In this document: piece after piece, positions 11,784 through 21,298 of the stretch
Numbering within the stretch: position 1 is the stretch's first letter
Layout: every line of letters starts with the position of its first letter
From: Colocasia esculenta
Lineage: Eukaryota > Streptophyta > Magnoliopsida > Alismatales > Araceae
Length of the DNA stretch: 64,000 nucleotides
Direction of reading: 5' to 3'
NCBI GenBank assembly: GCA_014218235.1
Contig: CM024753.1
Location: forward strand, 176,242,348-176,306,347
The notes under the pieces: model-generated
The model's database searches: none
What the model was told of the DNA's origin: nothing
What the model saw: only the letters and a program-made list of their open reading frames with translations
Made by a program: the position numbers and the translations under genes

Positions 11784-12295
11784 TGTCACGCCCCGACATT
11801 TAGCAATGGAAAATAAACATCAAGAGCGTGAATGATACAAGTATGAGTATCACAGCCGAGTAATTCAAAGTAACAACTAAGTATAACAATAGACTTGACA
11901 TAACAATATTGCTAGCCAAATACTCTTTATTTCATTTCCATTCAACTAAATTAAAACCTTACATCATCATAGCCAAACATAGGGCCCAATATTATATTTC
12001 AAAGTACACATGACATTAAAGGAAATAAACCTATCTATTATAGACACTTCCAACTCTAATCATCTTGGCTGACTAACTATATAGACGGGTGCAGTTGAGT
12101 AGCTCATCACTCGTCCCTGGTCCCATCATTCTCCTATTCCCCATATTCATTACCTGAAAATATTAAGGAAAACAGGTGTGAGCGCACTAGTGCCCAGTAG
12201 GATTTATATCTCATGGTGCAGGCATGCTTTACGTAATTAACATGTTAACAGTGGCAATACTATCATGCAATACTCATGTCGATAACGATGTAAAC
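11784..12295 (-). repeat. 5' LTR of element A, part 1
   Basis: It starts TGTCACGCCCC in plus coordinates and matches 4086-4600. The LTR is interrupted at 12296 by element B and resumes at 21299. Its last five bases (TAAAC) and the five after B (GAAAA, 21294-21298) are imperfect copies of a target duplication; the uninterrupted LTR at 4597-4601 reads GGAAC. A hairpin motif is at 12176-12201. Confidence 0.85.
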
Positions 12296-13056
12296 TGTAG
12301 TACCTCGAAAATTCATTAATATGAAAATAGAGATAAACAGAAATTTTATCAATTATAAATTCAAAACTAGTTAAAAAGGTATGCATCACTATTTCATGCG
12401 TATAAACAGATAAAAATTTCACAAAAATAGTAGTTATACTTTGAACGATATTCTCTAATGACCCATTAGGGAATTTGGGCATAGAAAAATCATTTGGACC
12501 GAGTTTTAGAATTTATATGACTTATTATGGTAATTAAGGAATAAGTCGGAAAATTATTATTACATGAACCAAAGTGGATTAAATATTAAAATAAAATATG
12601 GGTATACTCCAACTATACGTATTGATAGTCCATCATGAGAATTTGAACCATTGAACCTCTCATAGCCCATGAATAAATTCAAATAAGAAAATGCAATAAA
12701 AATCCGTAACTCTATTATCCCATAATTAAAAAGGCAAATTCCCCTAAGTTAAATTTCATTACATAATGGGTTATGTTAAATGGACCCTCTAAAATTTATT
12801 GGGCCAAAATAGGGATTTTTAAAAGAGGAATAATAGAAAAAATACCCTAAATTCGTAACTTATTATTACCTAAATGGAAAGAGGTATTAAAGCATTAAAA
12901 TAATCAATTTGAGTTGGAATTGGATTCCTAAACTAACCCTAATAGTTTGGTCACGAAATTACCTCTCAACCTAACCCAAATAGGAAGTGGACATGCTTGG
13001 AAAGAGGAGAGAAAATAGGAAATCCTGAAATTAATAGGAGTTAGAGTCATATTAGG

Positions 13057-13243
13057 AAATATAAAGGGAGAAAGCTTAAATACTCTCCCAAATCCCCTAT
13101 GGCCGGCCCTAGCTCATTGCGAAGGGTTGTTGGATGTGGAGAGGAAGCCAAGGAGGAGGAGAACTCGTGGGGAGAAGGCTGCTCAAGCTCTCAACCCGTG
13201 TTCTTCAAGTTCTAGCCCTAGAAGAGGGAAAAGAGTCAAAGGT
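13057..13243 (+). promoter_or_regulatory. Putative promoter and leader exon, element B 5' LTR
   Basis: A TATA-like AAATATAAA at 13057 is followed by a GA-rich leader with CTAGCCCTAGAAGA and a donor-like CAAAG|GTAGGCATTC at 13241/13242. The leader and donor are conserved in F (48663-48831) and, on the minus strand, in G (about 835). Conservation across families suggests a transcript start and splice donor, but this is inferred only. Confidence 0.45.
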
Positions 13244-13784
13244 AGGCATTCTCACAAGCAAAAATCATAAAACTTCGTCTGTAGATTGTTCAAATCATTA
13301 GGAACAAAAGCCCTCTAGTTTCATATTTGTCCATCAAGCCAATCTTTTCTTCTTGATTTTTGAAGTTCTGCAACTAACATGACCCTGAACCCTCTTCTTA
13401 ATTCTTGTTCTCCATGTATACTCGACCCCAGGCTCTTAAATTTTAACTGGAGATACTGATGACAGTTAGGCTTCATTTTCCCCTAAAAGCCCTAATTATC
13501 ATCCACCATGTTGCTCGAATTAAATCTTTCATCTCAACTATACATTGTTCTATGATCTTCGTGAATGCACTTGATTGAACCCTATCGAAACCATGTTTGT
13601 TTTCAAATTCCTATTTACTGTAAGTACTCTTGCCTATCTAGAGTTGTATAAAATTAGTTTCATGAATTTTCATCGTCTGTACTATTTGTTCTTAATTTTT
13701 GAACAACCCTATGTCAAAATAAGGAACGTTTGGACCGCAATCCCATGCACTGTCATTTTCCCGCTCAACTCAGGCACAGGACCT

Positions 13785-13985
13785 GAGAACATGACGGCCA
13801 GATAGGTCGCATTCTCAGGGCCCATCGTGACACAGTCTCTGTCACGTTCTGAACGCGACAGACAGTATTGTCATGATCTGAATTCCTGACCTGATAGCCC
13901 TGTCGCAATCCATGCACAGCCCTATCGCGTTTTACTCTTACCCTGTCGCGACCCATACCAAGGTACGTCGCGACCTCAGGTTTTT
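13785..13985. promoter_or_regulatory. Dyad cluster in element B 5' LTR
   Basis: Dyads include GTGAC-N9-GTCAC (about 13829-13847) and GCGAC-AGACAGTATT-GTCAT (about 13856-13875), plus several isolated CGCGAC and GTCGCG half-sites up to 13980. It is weaker than the clusters in C and D but in the same style. The partner LTR carries the same cluster at about 18970-19160. Confidence 0.45.
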
Positions 13986-14304
13986 GCATGAAAACCTAAA
14001 TTGTGATGTTCTAACTTTCTACAGTGCCAATACCCATGTTAACTTACCAACGCAATCAATAAAGTTGTTATAAATCATATTTTTGTTGAATGATTAAATA
14101 CATGCACATGACCTCTTTCTATCTATGATTTCTCTTACACATACACACACTTGAACCATACAATATGGCTTAACTTGGCATGAAAATACCTCATAATACA
14201 TCTGGTTATATATGTCAATCATATCGTTAAATTGTCCTATTTTAAATGGACTTGTCTATGTTTTCTCGCGATGTGTTGGGAATACCGATACTGACGCTCC
14301 ACTG

Positions 14305-14330
14305 TTCTAGAATTCCTCTAGATCTTCGAG
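14305..14330 (+). promoter_or_regulatory. TTCTAGA inverted repeat, heat-shock-element-like
   Basis: TTCTAGA-N5-TCTAGA is shared with element F, where the arms are a full 7 bases. It contains TTC-N2-GAA, the core of plant heat-shock elements. Only two clear pentamer units are present, so a functional site is uncertain. Confidence 0.3.
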
Positions 14331-15725
14331 CACTTGTTTCTCTACACACTTTTCTCTTGACTTAGACGAACTCTCCGTCGGATACTCCTTCTGCCGGACT
14401 AGTGAATCCATGTTCAGGGCCTCCGTAAGTTTCCTCTGTCCATAGATTCCCACATGGTCGACGAGCTAGTTGTACCTTAATACCTATGTCACCCTTTAGG
14501 GATTAGTAAGATCCAAACGGCCTTAAAATGCTCTCTCTCGCTCTCCCTCGTCTTGAAGCTATCGACAATGATACATGAACACAAGTTATTAATCGAATTA
14601 ATGCAAAAGCACCTTATGTTGTCAAAACTCTCTCTTGATCATTATTATCCTGAAATCCTTTTCACCTGACTTGTTATGCTTGAAATCATTATGGACACAA
14701 TACTACGACACTCCGAACCATCGTTATTGACTTGATAGTCGTTAATCTCTTGACAATCTTGTTCGTGTTACTTACTCTTGAACTCCCTCTGGTTATGATA
14801 GTCTCGAACTACTAGTGAACATTGTTCCGTGACATGATCGTACTTGTGTTCTCGGGCATCCTGACATGACATTCTTGAACTCTTGAAAGTACTCCCTTGG
14901 AACCCTTTGAGCTGTTGTGGCTCCTACTATTCTTAATTGTCTAGCGCTATAACGGGTCTTGTGACTCTACTGGACTTGAATGCATACTGCTGAGGGTACG
15001 GAGAGTGTCCAAGGGGCTCCAATCTAGTCCTGGGGGCAGAGAGCCACCCGAAAATACCTGCAGGGGCTAATGACGGTGTCTGCATTTGCACCAGTTCTGA
15101 CTGACTATTTTGAATTAGCTAGACATCTGACTGTTATACTGTTATTGTTAGTCTGTTAGATCAGATGTACTGTACTGTTACTGTACAACCACTGACTGTT
15201 ACTGAACTGCTACTATCTTGTTATCGAGCGACTACTGTCGTACTCTCTCCTTGCTCTACTTGATACTTGCTATCTTGAGTTATTGCGTTCTATCGTGACT
15301 TAATCGCATTCAAAGTGCTATACTCTCTCATTGTCTATTGATAATAAAAGTGCTATATTCTCTCTCGGCTATCTACGGATAACCAAAGTGCCATTACTAT
15401 TTCGATTGACGAAAGTTAATCAAAAGTGCTATACTATTTCGATTGATGAAAATCAATCAAAGTGCAATTTACTCTCTATATGGCCAATTACTATCTCTCT
15501 CCTTACTATACATGTTGCTTGCTATTACTTGACAATGTTGTTACTTGTTTTCTCTCGTGTCTTGACTTTAACCATATTCATCATGCTATACTTGACCCAT
15601 CTGCTATTTGAACCAGGTTATTTGTGCTATTACTTTCTCGACTTTACATGACTCTCTCTATCATTAGTTACTCTGTCTTTAAAAGTATTAATCATTTAAA
15701 GCATGCTTGATCCTGAGATTTAAGT

Positions 15726-15780
15726 CCTACTGGGCGTTATCGCTCACCCTTCGTTATTTGTTATTGTGTCTCAGGTAAGT
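15726..15780 (+). promoter_or_regulatory. LTR hairpin plus CAG|GTAAGT junction, element B 5' LTR
   Basis: The stem TGGGCG-TTAT-CGCTCA (15731-15746) is followed by a pyrimidine-rich run and CAG|GTAAGT at 15772. The CAG fits a splice acceptor and GTAAGT fits a strong donor in immediate succession. In the other LTR of B (20957) the donor half has become GTCATT. Confidence 0.55.
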
Positions 15781-16110
15781 CAGACAATGACGTTACATAC
15801 ACCAATGGGATAGGACCAAAGTGATGAGCGACCTGGAGTCAGTTGATGAAGTTACCCTATTATTATAGAGTATAATAGTTATTGCCTTAGATTTCTTTCT
15901 AATGTAATGATGTCAATGAGCCTTGTGCATGGCTCCAAATTAGTGGTTGTAATAGTCTTAGAGATTTTATAATGAAATCAAGAGTTTATTCTAATTATTG
16001 TTCATTAGATGCTCTGATGTTTGCGTCTATATGCGCAATTCACGTTATCATACTTGTTGCTCACGTTTGCCCCAATTTATTCCGCTGCTAAATTGGAGGG
16101 GCGTGACAGT

Positions 16111-16123
16111 TGGTGTCATAGCC
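16111..16123 (+). other. Primer binding site of element B
   Basis: TGGTGTCATAGCC, two bases after the LTR end, differs at two positions from TGGTATCAGAGCC (initiator Met tRNA) used by F and A. The changes suggest decay since insertion. Confidence 0.75.
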
Positions 16124-16248
16124 TAGGATGTCCTTATTTGCATATTTTAAAGTCTAGGATGTTCTAGGTGAAATGTCATGACACGTGTCTAAGTCAACCA
16201 CCATACCTATGTGAGGATTGGGTAGAACCATGGGTAAGACCTGAATGT

Positions 16249-16261
16249 ATTATATATATAT

Positions 16262-16320
<59 letters not shown>

Positions 16321-16321
16321 A
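16249..16321. repeat. TA dinucleotide microsatellite
   Basis: About 72 bases of TA repeats with a few AATA interruptions lie in the untranslated leader between primer site and gag of B. This is probably slippage expansion. Confidence 0.95.
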
Positions 16322-16395
16322 CTTAGTAATACTTTAGCACTCAAAGTCTAAAAAGTAATAAATTAAATGTTATTACTCGCAGGAGACTAGAGGAG

Positions 16396-17322
16396 ATAGC
16401 TGGCGAGCATGCACAAATGCACGAATTACAACAGACTGTACAGGGGTTAACTCAAGCCCTTAACAACGTAATTCAAGCAGGAGCAAGAAATGGGGCAGGA
16501 GACTTATATGGGAACTTTCAACGAAAAAATCCCCCTAGGTTTAATGGAACTCCAGATCCCGATGAAGCTAAAAATTGGGTGAAGGCGATGGAACGAATCT
16601 TTAGAGTTATGCAATGTTCAGAGCAGGAGAAGGTCCTTCTGGCAACCTTCCAGTTAGACCGCGATGCTAGAGCTTGGTGGGAAGCTGCCAGTCGACAATT
16701 ACCCAACATCGACATAGAGTGGGATGAATTTTTAGAACTCTTCATCACCAAATATTTTTCTGAGAGGATTCGTGAGAAGAAGGCAAATGAATTCGCAAAT
16801 TTAAAACAACGAATGATGTCTTTAGCAGAATATGAAGCACAATTTGAAAGACTATTATCGTATGCACCACATTTGGTGAGTACGGAAAAGATGAAGGCAA
16901 AGAGATTCTTAGAAGGGTTGAGACCTGTGTACTGGGAAAAGTTGGCTCCACTAGACATTACAGTATATTCAGTCATGGTATTCACAGCTCAATTAGTAGA
17001 GGACACCATGGAACTTCTCGAAAAGATCCATAAGAAGAAGGCGTTGAAAAGGAAATGTGCTACACATTTCAATGGGAATAAAGGAAGAAATACAGTAGAT
17101 AGCAAGAGAATGAAAGAGGAAGTAGAGCGGAAGGAAATCTGTGAATATTGCGAAAAGCCAGGGCACTAGGTTGATAATTGTTGGAAGAGATTGGGCAGAT
17201 GCTTGCGATGTGGAAGTCAACAACATCGAGTCATCAATTGTCCAACAAAGAGGAACCAAACACCACGCCAAGGACGATTACAAGCTCTTGTGGATATAAA
17301 TCATGACAATGAAGGTGGATAA
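16396..17322 (+). pseudogene. Element B gag
   Basis: The capsid core is clear: NPPRFNGTPDPDEAKNWVKA, CSEQEKVLLATFQLDRDARA, then WWEAA and EFANLKQRMMSLAEYEAQFE. Two CCHC zinc knuckles end the protein (CEYCEKPGH..VDNC and CLRCGSQQHRVINC). Alignment with F (start MTAEHAQM) shows the original start codon is ATA at 16396-16398 (IAGEHAQM), so translation could only begin at the next ATG, 16417. An in-frame TAG at 17167-17169 lies inside the first knuckle. The frame then runs on to a TAA at 17320-17322, at the point where protease begins in F. The protein would package RNA; pol is missing altogether. Confidence 0.85.
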
Positions 17323-17478
17323 GGGACCATCACTAAACCCTTAGTTTAATTTCATATTATTTTCACGATAGCAAAGCCCTATGTGGGAGAGATGATGGAA
17401 TGAAATATTCAGAATAAACTGGTAGTCGTATTATATCATATGAATTTGGGGACCAAATTCTTTTTAAGTGGGGGAGGA
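17323..17478 (+). other. Element B 3' leader, PPT hairpin and polypurine tract
   Basis: After gag there are about 120 bases without coding sense. Then GAATTTGG-GGA-CCAAATTC (17442-17460), a perfect 8-base inverted repeat, stands just before the polypurine tract AAGTGGGGGAGGA (17466-17478). The same hairpin occurs in F (55906-55924). Confidence 0.8.
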
Positions 17479-20400
17479 TGTAGTACCCTGAAAAAATCAT
17501 TAATATTAAAATAGAGATAAATTGAAATATTATCAATTAATAAATTCAAAACTAGTTAAAAATGTACGCATCACTATTGCATGCGTATAAACACATAAAC
17601 ATTTCACAAAAATAGTAGTTATACTTTGAACGATATTCTCTAATGACCCATTAAGGAATTTGGGCATAGAAAAATCATTTGGAGTGAGTTTTAGAATATA
17701 TATGACTTATAATGGTAATTAAGGAATAAGTCAGAAAATCATTATTACATGAACCAAAGTGGATTAAATATTAAAATAAAATTATGGGTATACTCCAACT
17801 ATACGTATTGATAGTCCATCATGAGAATTTGGACCATTGAACCTCTCATAGCCCATGAATAAATTCAAATAAGAAAATACAATAAAAATCCATAACTCTA
17901 TTATCCCATAATTAAAAAGGGAAATTTCCCTAAGTTAAATTTCATTAAATAATGGGTTATGTTAAATGGACCCTCTAAAATTTATTGGGCCACAATAGAG
18001 ATTTTTAAAAGAGGAATAATAGGAAAAATATCCTAAATTCGTAACTTAATTATTACCTAAATAGAAAAAGGTATTAAAGCATTAAACTAATCAATTTGAG
18101 TTGGAATTGGATTCTTAAACTAACCCTAATAGCTTGGCCACGAAATTACCTTTCAACCTAACTCAAATAGGAAGTGGACATGCTTGGAAAGAGGAGAGAA
18201 AATAGGAAATCCCGAAATTAATAGGAGTTAGAGTCCTATTAGGAAATATAAATGGAGAAAGCTTAAATACTCTCCTAAATCCCCCATGGCCGGCCCTAGC
18301 TCGTTGCCAAGGGTTGCTGGACGTGGAGAGGTAGCCGAGGAGGAGAACTCGTGGGGAGAAGGCTGCTCAAGCTCTCAACCCGTGTTCTTCAAGTTCTAGC
18401 CCTAGAAGAGGGAAACGAGTCAAAGGTAGGCATTCTCACAAACAAAAATCATAAAAATTCGTCTGTAGATTGTTCCAATCATTAGGAACAAAAGTCCTTT
18501 AGTTTCATATTTTTCCATCAAGCCAATCTTTTCTTCTTGATTTTTGAAGTTCTGCAACTAACATGACCCTGAACCCTCTTCTTAATTCTTGTTCTCCATG
18601 TATACTCGACCCCATGCTCTCAAATTTTAACTGGAGATACTGATGATAGTTAGGTTTCGTTTTCCCATGAAAGCCCTAATTATCGTCCACCATGTTGCTC
18701 GAATTAAATCTTTCATCTCAACTACACATTGTTCTATGTTCTTCATGAATGCACTTGATTGAACCTTGTGAAAACCATGTTTGTTTTCAAATTCCTATTT
18801 ACTGTAAGTACTCTTGCCTGTCTAGAGTTGTTTAAAATTAGTTTCATGAATTGTCATCGTCTGTACTATTTGTTCTTAATTTTTGAACAACCCTATGTCA
18901 AAACAAGGAAGGTTTGGACCGCAATCCCATACACTGTCCTTTTCCCGCTCAACTCAGGCACAGGACCTGAGAACGTGACGGCCCGATAGGCCACATTCTT
19001 AGGGCCCATCATGACACAGTCTCTGTCACGTTCTGAACGAGACAGACAGTACTGTCGCGATCTGAATTCCTGACTTGATAGCCCTGTTGTGATCCATGCA
19101 CAGCCCTGTCGCGTTCTACTCTTACCCTGTCGCAACCCTTACCAGGGTACGTCGCACCCTCAGGTTTTTGCATGAAAACCCATAAATTATGATGTTCTGA
19201 CTTTCTACAGTGCCAATACCCATCTTAACAGTTACCAACGCAGTCAATAAAGTTGTTATAAATCATATTTTTGTTGAATGATTAAAATACATGCACATGA
19301 CCTCTTTCTATCTATGATTTCTCTTACACATACACACACTTGAACCATACAATATGGCTTAACTTGGCATGAAAATACCTCATAATACATCTGGTTATAT
19401 ATGTCAATCATATCGTTAAATTGCCCTATTTTAAATGGACTTGTCTACGTTTTCTCGCGATGTGTTGGGAATACCGATACCGACGCTCCACTGTTCTAGA
19501 ATTCCTCATCGTCGGGCACTTGTTTCTCTACACACTTTTTTCTTGACTTGGACGAACTCTCCGTCAGATACTCCTTCTGCCGGACTAGTGAATCCTTGTT
19601 CAAGGCCTCCGTAAGTCTCCTCTGTCCATGGATTCCCACATGGTCGACGAGCTGGTTGTACCTTAATACCTATGTCACCCTTTAGGGATCAGTAAGATCC
19701 AAACGGCCTTATAATGCTCTCTCTTGCTCTCCCTCGTCTTGAAGCTATCGACAATGATACATGAACACAAGTTATTAATCGAATTAATGCAAAAGCACCT
19801 TATGTTGTCGAAACTCTCTCTTGATCATTATTATCTTGAAATCCTTTTCACCTGACTTGTTATGCTTGAAATCATTATGGACACGATACTACGACACTCC
19901 GAACCATCGTTATTGACTTGATAGTCGTTAATCTCTTGACAATCTTGTTCGTGTTACTTACTCTTGAACTCGCTATGGTTATGATAGTCTCAAACTACTA
20001 GTGAACATTGTTCCGTGACATGATTGTACTTATGTCTCAGGCATCCTGACATGACATTCTTGAACTCTTGAAAGTACTCCTTGGAACCCTTGAGCTGTTG
20101 TGGCTCCTACTGTTCTTAATTGTCTAGCACTATAACAGGTCTTGTGACTCTATTGGACTTGAATGCATACTGCTGAGGGTACGGAGAGTGTCCGAGGGAC
20201 TCCAATCTAGTCTTGGGGGCAGAGAGCCACCCGAAAATACCTGCAGGGGCTAATGACGGTGTCTGCATTTGCACCGGTTCTGACTGACTGTTCTGAATTA
20301 GCTAGACATCTGACTTTTATACTGTTACTGTTAGTCTGTTAGATCAGACGTACTGCACTGTTACTGTACTACCACTGATTGTTACTGAATTGCTATTGTC

Positions 20401-21293
20401 CTATTATCGAGTGACTATTGTCGTACTCTCTCCTTGCTCTACTTGATACTTGCTATCTTGAGTTATTGCGTTCTATCGTGACTTAATCGCATTCAAAGTG
20501 CTATACTCTCTCGTTGTCTATTGACAATAAAAGTGCTATATTCTCTCTCGGCTATGTACGGATAACCAAAGTGCCATTACTATTTCGATTGACGAAAGTT
20601 AATCAAAAGTGCTATACTATTTCGATTGATGAAAATCAATCAAAGTGCAATTTACTCTCTATATGGCTAATTACTACCTCTCTCTCCTTACTATACATGT
20701 TGCTTGCTATTTATTGACAATGTTGTTACTTGTTTTCTCTCGTGTCTTGACTTTAACCATATTCATCGTGCTATACTTGACCCATCTGCTATTTGAACTA
20801 GGTTATTTGTTCTATTACTTTCTCGACTTTACATGACTCTCTCTATCATTAGTTACTCTGCCTTTAAAAGCATTAATCATTTAAAGCATGCTTGATCTTG
20901 AGATTTAAGTCCTACTGGGCGTTATCGCTCACCCTTTGTTATTTGTTATTGTGTCTCAGGTCATTCAGACAATGACGTTACATACACCAATGGGACAGGA
21001 CCAGAGTGATGAGCGACCTGGAGTCAAATGATGAAGTTACCCTATTATCATAGAGTCTAATAGTTATTGCCTTCGATTTCTTTCTAATGTAGTGATGTCA
21101 ATGAGCCTTGTGCATGGCTCCAAATTAGTGGTTGTAATAGTCTTAGTGATTTTATAATGAAATCAAGAGTTTATTCCAATTATTGATCATTAGATGCTCT
21201 GATGTTTGCGTATGTATGCGCAATTCACGTTATCATACTTGTTGCTCATGTTTCCCCCGATTTATTCCGCTGCTAAATTAGAGGGGCATGATA
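17479..21293 (+). repeat. 3' LTR of element B
   Basis: It runs from TGTAGTACCC at 17479 to GGCATGATA at 21293, 3815 bases. The terminal CA has decayed to TA. It is nearly collinear with 12296-16108, with scattered single-base differences. It carries the same dyad cluster (about 18970-19160), hairpin (20911-20934) and acceptor CAG (20957-20959). The short frames at 18759 and 20514 mirror those in the 5' LTR and are not genes. Confidence 0.92.
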
Positions 21294-21298
21294 GAAAA

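Larger units (their letters stand above)
12296..16108 (+). repeat. 5' LTR of element B
   Basis: It runs from TGTAGTACC at 12296 to GCGTGACA at 16108, 3813 bases, and is very similar to 17479-21293 throughout. Internal landmarks are a TATA-like AAATATAAA (13057), a donor-like CAAAG|GTAGGC (13241/13242), a dyad cluster (13785-13985), a TTCTAGA-N5-TCTAGA block (14305), a hairpin plus CAG|GTAAGT (15726-15780) and an AATGAAA near 15972 that may act in polyadenylation. Open frames such as 13575-13805 are copied in both LTRs but have no known domain. Confidence 0.92.
12296..21293 (+). mobile_element. Gag-only Gypsy element B with 3.8 kb LTRs
   Basis: The LTR pair 12296-16108 and 17479-21293 encloses only 1370 bases, containing a primer site, a TA-rich leader, one gag gene and a polypurine tract. 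No protease, RT, RNase H or integrase is present. The gag frame matches element F up to EGG at the protease boundary and then ends, and the next recognisable homology is the hairpin beside the polypurine tract. B therefore looks like a pol-deleted derivative that kept gag, similar in plan to non-autonomous TR-GAG elements described in plants. It sits in the 5' LTR of A with degenerate TAAAC/GAAAA flanks. It would need proteins from a relative such as F to move. Confidence 0.85.

Noticed and set aside
15331..15651. Open frame of 106 codons rich in Leu, repeated at 20514-20836
   Set aside because: It is LTR sequence, shortened by frameshift in the other copy and without a recognisable membrane-protein family.
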